A model generated the notes under the pieces. It was not told where the DNA came from, did not search any database, and saw only the letters and a list, made by a program, of their open reading frames with translations. From contig CALVUV010000024.1 in assembly GCA_944363685.1 (NCBI GenBank), positions 1 through 13,639 of the forward strand: 13,639 nucleotides of DNA, in the 5' to 3' direction. This stretch comes from an uncultured Bacilli bacterium. GTDB taxonomy: Bacteria > Bacillota_I > Bacilli_A > RF39 > UBA660. The translations under genes and the position numbers were made by a program. Positions 1 through 5,765 of the stretch are shown here, piece by piece. Each line of letters starts with the position of its first letter. Position 1 is the stretch's first letter.

Positions 1-20
1 TAAGAAAGCGAGTGATACTT

Positions 21-428
21 TTGAAAACAAGAAATGAAGTAAGAGAAATAGCTCTTCGTATAATTTATAAGATAAATATATTTGATGATGCTAAAGTATA
101 TTATGATGTAAATGATTTAATTAAAGAAGAATATGAAGTAGAAAATGATTTTGTTAATTCCCTAGTTAATGGTGTTATAGAAAAAAAAGATGAATTAACT
201 GATTTAGTTAATAAATATATGTCTGATTGGGCACTTAATAGACTTAATAAAGTAGATCAAGCTTTATTTCTTCTTTCTAGTTATGAATTAAAATATCTAG
301 ATACCCCTAGCATTGTTAGTATTAATGAATGGATAGAAATATCTAAAAAATACAGTGATGAGAAAGTTACTAAAATGTTAAATGGTGTTTTAGATAATAT
401 TTATCATAGTGAGGATAATAATGAATAA
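21..428 (+). CDS. nusB: Transcription antitermination factor NusB
   Basis: NusB is a small all-helical RNA-binding protein that, with NusE (S10), binds boxA and supports rRNA transcription antitermination in the cytoplasm. The 135-residue product has the family's usual length and ends with the typical C-terminal pattern: a D-x-A-L-F-L-L-S-x-Y-E-L helix, then S-I-V-S-I-N-E-W-I-E-I-S-K-K-Y, then a K-M-L-N-G-V-L-D-N-I closing helix. I chose the TTG at 21 because AAGCGAGTGAT (6-16) matches an extended Shine-Dalgarno and sits just upstream of it; the in-frame GTG at 12 lies inside that site. The TAA at bases 1-3 may be the stop of an upstream gene outside the window. The 3' end overlaps xseA by 8 bases, so the two are probably translationally coupled. 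Confident identification; the start is moderately sure. Confidence 0.9.
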   Translation: MKTRNEVREIALRIIYKINIFDDAKVYYDVNDLIKEEYEVENDFVNSLVNGVIEKKDELTDLVNKYMSDWALNRLNKVDQALFLLSSYELKYLDTPSIVSINEWIEISKKYSDEKVTKMLNGVLDNIYHSEDNNE

Positions 429-1674
429 TGAGTATTTAACAGTTACCCAGTTAACTAGATATATTAAATATAAATTAGATAATGATACTAATTTAAGAGA
501 AGTTTATCTTAAAGGAGAAATATCTAACTTTAAAGCACATACTAGAGGACACTTTTATTTTACTATTAAAGATGAAGGTAGTAGAATTAATGCCGTTATG
601 TTTGCAAGTAGTGCTAGTAAAGTTAAGTTTGAACCAGTTGATGGTATGAAGATTCTTGTAACTGGAAGAATATCTGTTTATGAAGCGACAGGGGGATATC
701 AAATCTATGTTAATGAAATGATGGAAGATGGAGTAGGTAATCTTTATGTAGCTTTTGAACAGTTAAAGAAAAAGTTAGCTTCAGAAGGATTATTTGATGA
801 GGCTAGAAAAAAAAGAATACCTAAAATACCAGAGAGAGTTGGAGTTATAACTGCACCAACAGGGGCGGCAATAAGAGATATAATATCTACTATTAATAGA
901 AGATTTCCTTTAACTGAAGTAATACTTTTACCTAGTTTAGTACAAGGAGAAGGTGCCAAAGAAGATATTGTAAGACAGATCAAACGAGCAGAAGATTATA
1001 ATCTTGATGTTTTAATAGTAGGTAGAGGTGGAGGTTCTATTGAAGATTTATGGGCCTTTAATGAAGAAATAGTGGCAAGAGCAATATCCCAGTGTCCTAT
1101 ACCGATAATAAGTGCCGTAGGTCACGAAGTAGACTTTACTATTGCAGACTTTGTAGCAGACTTAAGAGCACCTACACCAACAGGAGCAGCAGAGATAGCC
1201 GTTCCTAATAAAACTGATGTTATAAACTATATTAATCAATTAAATTTAAGAAATAGGAAAGCAATAGGGACAATAATAGAATTAAAGAAGAAGAGACTTG
1301 ATAATATTAAGGGACATTATATCTTAAATAATCCTTTAGATTTATACTCTGCTAAGATTCAAAAGCTTGATTATTTAACAGAGAGTTTAGTTAAAAATTA
1401 TAAAGTTATTATCGATAAAGAGAAGGTTAAACTAAATAATATTAAAACAAGACCATTATTTAGTAATCCTTTAGTAATAATAGATAAGACTAAACAAAGA
1501 TATACTAATATTTTAAGTAAATTAGATGCCTTATCACCTTTAAAAACACTTGAGAGGGGTTATGGCATTATCAAACTTAATGATAAAGCCGTTACTAGTA
1601 TAAAAGACTTAAAAAAAGATGATTTAATAAATATAGAATTAAAAGATGGCAAGAAGAAAGCCATCATAAAGTAG
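421..1674 (+). CDS. xseA: Exodeoxyribonuclease VII large subunit
   Basis: This is the catalytic large subunit of exonuclease VII, which degrades single-stranded DNA from both ends and pairs with several XseB subunits. The 417-residue protein has an N-terminal OB-fold (about 1-100, with F-T-I-K-D-E-G-S-R-I-N-A-V-M-F). The catalytic domain follows, with V-I-T-A-P-T-G-A-A-I-R-D at about 142-153, G-R-G-G-G-S-I-E-D-L-W at about 201-211, G-H-E-V-D-F-T at about 234 and R-A-P-T-P-T-G-A-A-E at about 249. A lysine-rich helical region and the terminal L-E-R-G-Y-G-I signature close it. The start is ATG 421, with GAGG at 411-414 six bases upstream; an in-frame GTG at 409 lacks such a site. The gene overlaps the end of nusB and is followed by xseB, the classic Gram-positive arrangement. 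Confidence 0.97.
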   Translation: MNNEYLTVTQLTRYIKYKLDNDTNLREVYLKGEISNFKAHTRGHFYFTIKDEGSRINAVMFASSASKVKFEPVDGMKILVTGRISVYEATGGYQIYVNEMMEDGVGNLYVAFEQLKKKLASEGLFDEARKKRIPKIPERVGVITAPTGAAIRDIISTINRRFPLTEVILLPSLVQGEGAKEDIVRQIKRAEDYNLDVLIVGRGGGSIEDLWAFNEEIVARAISQCPIPIISAVGHEVDFTIADFVADLRAPTPTGAAEIAVPNKTDVINYINQLNLRNRKAIGTIIELKKKRLDNIKGHYILNNPLDLYSAKIQKLDYLTESLVKNYKVIIDKEKVKLNNIKTRPLFSNPLVIIDKTKQRYTNILSKLDALSPLKTLERGYGIIKLNDKAVTSIKDLKKDDLINIELKDGKKKAIIK

Positions 1675-1686
1675 GAGGAATTAATC

Positions 1687-1917
1687 ATGGAAAAGAAAGA
1701 AAAAAAATTTGAAGAAAAAATAATAGAATTAGAGACACTTGTTAAATCTTTAGAAAATGGAGATGTTCCTTTAGATGAAGCAATAGATTATTTTACAAAA
1801 GCAACTAAACTTGCTAGTGAATGTGATAAAGATTTAAAAAATGCTGAAAAAGCTTTAACATCTATAGTTAATGAAGATGGTAGTTTATCTGAATTTAAAG
1901 GAGAAGTAGAAGCATAA
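1687..1917 (+). CDS. xseB: Exodeoxyribonuclease VII small subunit
   Basis: This 76-residue helical subunit coats the long C-terminal helices of XseA and is required for a working exonuclease VII. The family pattern is clear: F-E-E-K-I-I-E-L-E-T-L-V-K-S-L-E-N-G-D-V-P-L-D-E-A at residues 8-31 is the conserved core, written here as single positions, followed by a Y/F-T-K-A-T-K-L-A-S-E-C helix. A perfect AGGAGG (1673-1678) overlaps the xseA stop and lies eight bases before the ATG. The gap to xseA is 12 bases, and the next gene begins two bases after the stop, so all three are co-transcribed. No oddities. Confidence 0.95.
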   Translation: MEKKEKKFEEKIIELETLVKSLENGDVPLDEAIDYFTKATKLASECDKDLKNAEKALTSIVNEDGSLSEFKGEVEA

Positions 1918-1918
1918 T

Positions 1919-2179
1919 ATGAGAGAAATTAAAATACATGGTATTTATAGACATTTTAAAGGAGATTATTATTTAGTAGAAGAAATAGCTAAAGACTGTG
2001 AGACCTTAGAAGACGTTGTTATTTATAGAAAGTTATATGAAGATGGAAGTTGTTGGGTTAGGCCTTTAAATGATTTTATAGGAGAAGTGAATAAGGAAAA
2101 GTATCCTAAAGTAGAACAGAAGTATAAGTTTGAACTTATAGAACCTAATAGTAATAGAAATAACTTTAAAGGAGAATAA
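1919..2179 (+). CDS. DUF1653 family protein
   Basis: This is an 86-residue cytoplasmic protein. Its N-terminal two-thirds match the DUF1653 pattern: G-x-Y-R-H-F-K-G-D-Y-Y near residues 9-19, an E-T-L-E-D-V-V-I-Y-R stretch, then L-Y-E-D-G-S-C-W-V-R-P-L-x-x-F near residues 40-54. The family is a small beta-rich fold widespread in bacteria with no established biochemical role, so I assign none. The start is one base past the xseB stop, and the only Shine-Dalgarno candidate (GGAGAAG at 1900-1906) lies 12 bases upstream inside xseB, which suggests translational coupling. Family assignment is fairly secure; function is unknown. Confidence 0.8.
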   Translation: MREIKIHGIYRHFKGDYYLVEEIAKDCETLEDVVIYRKLYEDGSCWVRPLNDFIGEVNKEKYPKVEQKYKFELIEPNSNRNNFKGE

Positions 2180-2183
2180 ATTA

Positions 2184-2843
2184 ATGAATAAACTAACTTA
2201 TAAAGAGTTTAAAGATTTTTTAGAAAGTGATGTAGATGAAGCAACATATTTTGGTTATAGTAAAGAAGATTTAATTAGTTTAAAAGAACGTTTAGAAGGA
2301 TTAAGAGAACGATTTGAAATATGTGAATCTAGAATAGAAAGAGATAGAGAAAAGATTATAAGGGAATATAATAATATAACTGATATTTCCTATAGTGATT
2401 ATCGTAAGACTCTAACATTTAATGATGGAAAATCTTCATATTATCTAAAAAAAGATGAAGAAAAAAATATCTATAAAATTGATTGGTATGCTAGTTATGA
2501 AAATCCATTGTTTAGTGACATGAAATTAATTAGATATCGAAATATAGGAAAAAGATTTTCTAAAGAAATAGATAATATAGTAGAAAATAGTATTAAATAT
2601 TTTCATAAAGATAATAGTATAGAATCAGTTAGTTCTATATTTAATTTAGAGGATGACTATCATTCGTCATTATTATACTGTAACGATTATCCTTTTTTCT
2701 ATATTGATAAAAAAACTATTTTACCAAAAGATGAAGTAATTAGCCCATTTATTGAAAGATTAGATGGTACTAGAAAATTAACAAGTGAAGACAAACAAAA
2801 ACTATTAACTAAAATAATGGTACCAAGAGGATTTTTAAATTGA
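2184..2843 (+). CDS. Unknown 219-residue protein with N-terminal coiled coil
   Basis: I do not recognise this family. The protein is charged and soluble, with no signal peptide or membrane segment. Residues about 25-65 are rich in E, R, K and L with heptad-like spacing (L-K-E-R-L-E-G-L-R-E-R) and probably form a coiled coil. The middle is Y/D/K-rich (a Y-Y-L-K-K-D-E-E-K stretch near residue 85), and the C-terminus ends in a short basic and hydrophobic tail. It has a strong AAAGGAG Shine-Dalgarno (2168-2174) and begins four bases after the DUF1653 stop. The next gene's TTG start overlaps its TGA stop, so it is an integral part of the nusB operon. The TGA stop, with TGG used for Trp, argues against an alternative genetic code. 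It is a real gene of unknown role. Confidence 0.75.
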   Translation: MNKLTYKEFKDFLESDVDEATYFGYSKEDLISLKERLEGLRERFEICESRIERDREKIIREYNNITDISYSDYRKTLTFNDGKSSYYLKKDEEKNIYKIDWYASYENPLFSDMKLIRYRNIGKRFSKEIDNIVENSIKYFHKDNSIESVSSIFNLEDDYHSSLLYCNDYPFFYIDKKTILPKDEVISPFIERLDGTRKLTSEDKQKLLTKIMVPRGFLN

Positions 2844-3310
2844 GTAGGGTAGTTATTTATAAAAGTAAAACAGGACATACTAAAAAGTATGCTAAAATGC
2901 TTAGTAAAGAGTTAAATATTCCTTGTTATTCATATAAAGATGCTAAAGCTAATGATAATGATGAAGTAATATTCCTAAGTTATATCTATGCTTCTAAAAT
3001 AATGGGTCTTTCTAAAATCTTAAAAAAGTACAATGTAAAAATAATAATCGCTGTAGGAGCAATGCCTTATAGCAAAGATTATCTTAATACTTTAAAACAA
3101 GTTAATAATATAGATACATCGTTCTTTTATCTAAGAGGAGGAATTGATTATAGTAAGTTAAACTTTTTCTTTAAAAAATTTCTTCCTATCATCGGTAAAG
3201 ATATTGCAAAAGATGATAAAGAACTCTTAAACTTATTTAAAAATGGAGGAGATTTTGTTAGTAAAGATAATTTAAAAGATATTTTTGATTTTTTAAATAA
3301 AGAGTGTTGA
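2840..3310 (+). CDS. Flavodoxin-like protein (PF12724-type flavodoxin domain)
   Basis: This 156-residue protein is likely a flavodoxin-fold FMN protein. It opens with V-V-I-Y-K-S-K-T-G-H-T-K-K-Y-A (residues 4-18), the phosphate-binding loop of flavodoxins. The middle has alternating hydrophobic strands (E-V-I-F-L-S-Y-I-Y-A and I-I-I-A-V-G-A). Near residue 98 comes F-Y-L-R-G-G-I-D-Y, a pattern of the flavodoxin domain shared with HemG-like protoporphyrinogen oxidases. The partner and the redox substrate cannot be told from sequence. The TTG start overlaps the upstream TGA as TTGA, with AGAGG about ten bases ahead, so coupled translation is likely. It is the last gene of the rightward operon; its stop codon lies in the left arm of the hairpin shared with spoIVB. 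Fold assignment is good, function uncertain. Confidence 0.78.
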   Translation: MSRVVIYKSKTGHTKKYAKMLSKELNIPCYSYKDAKANDNDEVIFLSYIYASKIMGLSKILKKYNVKIIIAVGAMPYSKDYLNTLKQVNNIDTSFFYLRGGIDYSKLNFFFKKFLPIIGKDIAKDDKELLNLFKNGGDFVSKDNLKDIFDFLNKEC

Positions 3311-3327
3311 TATTATTCAACACTCTT
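3300..3327. terminator. Bidirectional terminator between flavodoxin gene and spoIVB
   Basis: An 11-bp perfect inverted repeat, AAGAGTGTTGA (3300-3310) and TCAACACTCTT (3317-3327), has a six-base loop. The TGA stop of the rightward gene is inside the left arm, and the stop of the leftward spoIVB lies in the loop. The leftward transcript is followed by a T-rich tail (TTTATTTAAAAAA), the rightward one by a weaker pyrimidine tract. Termination is therefore probably stronger for spoIVB. Confidence 0.8.
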
Positions 3328-4320
3328 ATCTCCTTCTTCTAACATAGTTGTTATAAAGATACCATAACCTTTCTTAGTATCACTTACAATAACATGAGTA
3401 ACTGCACCTATTATCTTATTATTCTGAATAATAGGGGAACCACTCATACCTTGGATAACACCACCAGTTTCATTTAATAAATTTTGATCGGTTATCTCAA
3501 ATAAAATATTTTTAATGTCACTATCTTTGTTAATATTTAAAATATTAATACTATAATCTTTAACTTCACTACCATTTACCACTGTTCTAATAAATGCTTC
3601 TCCAGTTTTTACTTCATCTTTACTAGCAACTTCTAATACTTCATCTTCTAATATTTCATCTGTGTATTTACCAAAAACACCAGACTCTTCATTAGCATTT
3701 ATCTCACCATAATTTATAGATTCATTATAAGTAGCATTCTTTTCTCCCGGAGAACCATTTTCACTCCTCGTATTATCAGTAACTGTAGCATTAAAGATTT
3801 TACCATCCTTTATCTCAAACTTTTCTCCTGTTGTTTTTTCAACTATTTCATGACCTAAAGCTCCAAATATAGTAGTTTTCGGATCAATATAAGTTAAAGT
3901 CCCAATACCTGTTATTGCATCTTTTACATAAAGACCAGTCTTACACACATCATTACTATCACAAATCATATTTAAAGAAAGATTAGAAGACTTATCATCT
4001 CGAATAATAGTTACATCTAACTTATTATCACTACTAGCTTCTTCATTAACAACATTAACCATTTCGTTAATACTATTAACTTCAGTACCATTTATTTTAG
4101 TAATAGAATCCCCAATTTCAAATCCTGCATCTTTTCCAATATACCTACTATCTACTTCATAAAAGCCAACTACTAAAACACCTTTAGAATTAACTTCTAT
4201 ACCGATGGTTTCTCCACCTGGGACAACATATTTGGAATAAGCATAGATATTTATGGGAATAATAAAAAGTATAAGAAGAAGAATAATTATTTGTAGCTTA
4301 ATTTTTTTTAAAAAATGCAT
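3313..4320 (-). CDS. spoIVB: SpoIVB, sigma-K checkpoint serine peptidase (S55)
   Basis: SpoIVB is secreted from the forespore into the intermembrane space, where it cleaves SpoIVFA and so triggers pro-sigma-K processing. The 335-residue product has an N-terminal hydrophobic segment (about 8-27) acting as uncleaved signal or anchor and a PDZ-like domain (about 45-115, with G-F-E-I-G-D-S-I-T-K-I-N-G). The S55 peptidase domain follows. The triad is visible: His157 in G-A-L-G-H-E-I, Asp278, and Ser293 in Q-G-M-S-G-S-P-I. The Asp-Ser spacing of 15 equals that of the B. subtilis D363/S378 pair. The start is ATG (4320), placed nine bases after AAGGAG; the in-frame TTG at 4329 abuts that site directly. 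No convincing promoter was found upstream. The protein is somewhat shorter than the B. subtilis one, but the key residues are intact. Confidence 0.95.
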   Translation of the reverse strand: MHFLKKIKLQIIILLLILFIIPINIYAYSKYVVPGGETIGIEVNSKGVLVVGFYEVDSRYIGKDAGFEIGDSITKINGTEVNSINEMVNVVNEEASSDNKLDVTIIRDDKSSNLSLNMICDSNDVCKTGLYVKDAITGIGTLTYIDPKTTIFGALGHEIVEKTTGEKFEIKDGKIFNATVTDNTRSENGSPGEKNATYNESINYGEINANEESGVFGKYTDEILEDEVLEVASKDEVKTGEAFIRTVVNGSEVKDYSINILNINKDSDIKNILFEITDQNLLNETGGVIQGMSGSPIIQNNKIIGAVTHVIVSDTKKGYGIFITTMLEEGDKSVE

Positions 4321-4388
4321 TTTAATCAACTCCTTCTAAGCTACAGTATTAGTATTTCTAATTTTTTAAAAAAAAGACGTGTTAAATC

Positions 4389-4417
4389 TTACCAAAATAA
4401 GAAAAGTATGGTATAAT
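4389..4417 (+). promoter_or_regulatory. SigA-type promoter of the 4445 operon
   Basis: TTACCA (4389-4394), a 17-base spacer and a perfect TATAAT (4412-4417) preceded by TG at 4409-4410 give an extended -10 promoter. It is 28 bases from the TTG start and lies in the divergent gap with spoIVB. Confidence 0.75.
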
Positions 4418-4444
4418 ATAGAACTTACAAAGGAGTGATGCTAC

Positions 4445-4747
4445 TTGAAAGTATGGAAAACTGCTAAATTTTTAAAAAAAGATAAAAATGTTGAGTTAAT
4501 AGCACGAAGCTTTATAAATTATATTTATAAATATGGTCCTATTAATGATATTATTAGAAAATACAATATAAATCCCAGTGACGTTTATAAACTAAATCAA
4601 TATACTGCTAATAGGATAGCAGGATTAATTATTTTATATCTTGCTAAAGATGAAAAAAGACTTAATGACATTGTTTTAAAATATGACACTAGTGATTTAT
4701 TAGTAAGTGAACTAATTCCAGAAATTGAAGGATATATAGATAAATAA
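4445..4747 (+). CDS. Unknown 100-residue helical protein
   Basis: I do not recognise this protein. It is a basic, apparently all-helical 100-residue product without signal peptide or membrane span. Residues about 20-60 (Y-K-Y-G-P-I-N-D-I-I-R-K-Y-N-I-N-P-S-D-V-Y) resemble a helix-turn-helix-like arrangement, since helix, short turn with N-P-S, then a second helix is suggestive. No known HTH family is evident, so DNA binding is only a guess. The start is TTG 4445, nine bases after AAAGGAG (4429-4435), behind an extended -10 promoter. Translation of the next small gene starts from an AAAGGGGG site that overlaps this gene's stop. It is divergent from spoIVB, which could hint at a developmental link but proves nothing. 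Confidence 0.72.
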   Translation: MKVWKTAKFLKKDKNVELIARSFINYIYKYGPINDIIRKYNINPSDVYKLNQYTANRIAGLIILYLAKDEKRLNDIVLKYDTSDLLVSELIPEIEGYIDK

Positions 4748-4760
4748 AGGGGGAATAAAA

Positions 4761-4868
4761 ATGGAAGCTAAAAAGACTAAATCTAATTATAATAGAAAGA
4801 AAACTATTAAAAAGATAAACTATCTTTCTAATAGTAAAAGAATTAATCCAACTAAATTATTTAAATAA
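4761..4868 (+). CDS. 35-residue highly basic microprotein
   Basis: A short ORF, ATG 4761 to TAA 4868, encodes 35 residues with ten Lys and three Arg and only one acidic residue (M-E-A-K-K-T-K-S-N-Y-N at the N-terminus, N-P-T-K-L-F-K at the end). It is preceded at seven bases by AAAGGGGG (4746-4753), a very strong ribosome binding site that overlaps the stop of the 4445 gene. It lies before the operon's terminator. The composition suggests nucleic-acid or ribosome association, but I know no family. A strong ribosome site plus operon position make translation likely; the role is unknown. Confidence 0.6.
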   Translation: MEAKKTKSNYNRKKTIKKINYLSNSKRINPTKLFK

Positions 4869-4879
4869 AAGGGGAAAAA

Positions 4880-4918
4880 ATGATTAAATGTATGGATAAA
4901 GTAACATTAAAAAAATAG
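4880..4918 (+). CDS. Possible 12-codon ORF ending in a terminator stem
   Basis: ATG 4880 to TAG 4918 encodes M-I-K-C-M-D-K-V-T-L-K-K. An AAAAGGGG site (4867-4874) lies five bases upstream, as good as that of real genes here. The last codons and the stop are inside the left arm of the terminator (4910-4920), so a translating ribosome would cover the stem. It could be a tiny peptide, a regulatory leader, or a chance ORF with a purine-rich upstream tract. Low certainty. Confidence 0.3.
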   Translation: MIKCMDKVTLKK

Positions 4919-4942
4919 GTATTTAAAAAACACCTATTTTTT
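4910..4942. terminator. Bidirectional intrinsic terminator
   Basis: AAAAAATAGGT (4910-4920) pairs perfectly with ACCTATTTTTT (4932-4942) around an 11-base loop. The A and T arms supply a U-tract in both directions. It ends the rightward 4445-4918 operon and the leftward miniprotein gene, whose TAA stop (4943-4941) overlaps the right arm. Confidence 0.85.
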
Positions 4943-5033
4943 ATATTACATAGTAAAATATTACACTTATAACACCTGCAAGTATTGCTACTAACATAAT
5001 AGCAGATATTATTTTAACAACTTTTTGATTCAT
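4941..5033 (-). CDS. 30-residue single-span membrane miniprotein, Prli42-like
   Basis: A leftward ORF starts at ATG (5033) and stops with TAA (4943-4941). It encodes M-N-Q-K-V-V-K-I-I-S-A-I-M-L-V-A-I-L-A-G, then a hydrophobic end V-I-S-V-I-F-Y-Y-V-I. A short basic N-terminus followed by one membrane span matches the layout of Prli42, the roughly 31-residue stressosome-associated miniprotein of Firmicutes, including the K-V-V-K/R and M-L-x-A-I/M-L pattern. It has a GAGGTG ribosome site, a near-consensus SigA promoter (TTTACA-17-TATAAT) and its own terminator, so it is a stand-alone gene. DUF4044-like small membrane proteins are the main alternative. That it is a gene is well supported; the Prli42 name is tentative because no stressosome genes are in view. 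Confidence 0.7.
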   Translation of the reverse strand: MNQKVVKIISAIMLVAILAGVISVIFYYVI

Positions 5034-5053
5034 TTATTAAGCACCTCATAATA

Positions 5054-5082
5054 ATTATATCTAAAAAGTCTATTTTTGTAAA
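5054..5082 (-). promoter_or_regulatory. SigA promoter of the membrane miniprotein
   Basis: On the minus strand, TTTACA (5082-5077), a 17-base spacer and TATAAT (5059-5054) form a strong vegetative promoter. It ends 20 bases before the ATG at 5033, leaving room for the GAGGTG ribosome site. Confidence 0.82.
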
Positions 5083-5135
5083 ATGAAATTAGGTAAATTT
5101 TCTTTAAAAGAGAATATCATTTAATAGGTGATAAT

Positions 5136-5765
5136 ATGAATATAAAATTAAATAAAGTAAAGACTAAAGTAAATGATAAACTAAAAGAACAAAAGAAAAT
5201 ATATATATTTCTAATAATAGTAATGATACTAGGACTTATATCAGGAATAATATATGCTATTATATTAAATCAAAATGATCATAATCTAGTAACAGAGAGT
5301 TTAAATAGTTTTTTCATAAGTATAAAAGAGAATAATATAAATTATAAAAATGCTTTAATAAATAGTCTAATAGGAAATATTACCTTTACTACTTTTATAT
5401 TTTTATTAGGTATATCTATTATAGGAATTCCTATAATAATATTAAGTTTATTTCTAAAAACATTTATTTTTGGTTTCTCTATATCTTCTATAATATATAC
5501 ATACCATTTAAATGGTATTTTAAAGACTATTACTTATACTTTACCTCATCAACTAATAACTTTATTAATGGCTCTATTTTTAGGCTTCTATGCCCTTTAT
5601 TTTGGTATTAAATTATTTAAATATTTATTTAAAGGAAAAGATATAAACTTAAGAATGTCTATGAAAAGATATCTACAAGTATATATAATAGTCTTATTAA
5701 TAAATATAACCTGTAGTTTTATAGAAGTATTTTTATCTCCAACTTTAATGAAATTAGTTATTTAA
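5136..5765 (+). CDS. spoIIM: Stage II sporulation protein M (SpoIIM)
   Basis: SpoIIM is a polytopic membrane protein of the SpoIID-SpoIIM-SpoIIP complex, which remodels septal peptidoglycan during engulfment of the forespore. The 209-residue product has a basic N-terminus and about five membrane segments: 22-44, 83-103, 104-122, 139-163 and 180-200. The family's L-P-H motif is present before the fourth span (Y-T-L-P-H-Q-L-I-T-L-L-M-A-L-F, about 134-148). In many homologues a Glu follows this His by a few residues; here Gln-Leu-Ile follows, a modest deviation. AGGTGAT lies just before ATG 5136. I saw no sigma-A promoter in the 100-base gap upstream; a sigma-E promoter is expected from the family but I could not place one. 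The stop overlaps that of the converging metalloprotease gene. Confidence 0.88.
   Translation: MNIKLNKVKTKVNDKLKEQKKIYIFLIIVMILGLISGIIYAIILNQNDHNLVTESLNSFFISIKENNINYKNALINSLIGNITFTTFIFLLGISIIGIPIIILSLFLKTFIFGFSISSIIYTYHLNGILKTITYTLPHQLITLLMALFLGFYALYFGIKLFKYLFKGKDINLRMSMKRYLQVYIIVLLINITCSFIEVFLSPTLMKLVI

Noticed and set aside
493..983. Two leftward ORFs (493-702 and 744-983)
   Set aside because: They lie wholly inside xseA on the opposite strand, have no ribosome site, and their products look like antisense translation.
2841..3310. Alternative genetic code with TGA as Trp
   Set aside because: TGA terminates the genes ending at 2843, 3310 and probably 9672, and Trp is encoded by TGG in mnmA and elsewhere.
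4346..4360. AATACTA (minus, 4356-4350) as a sigma-G -10 element for spoIVB
   Set aside because: It matches CATACTA in six of seven bases, but no sigma-G-like -35 lies at the right distance, and such matches are frequent in AT-rich DNA.
4445..4868. Toxin-antitoxin pair
   Set aside because: Size and order are loosely compatible, but no known toxin or antitoxin motif is present, and the basic 35-residue product does not look like a typical antitoxin.
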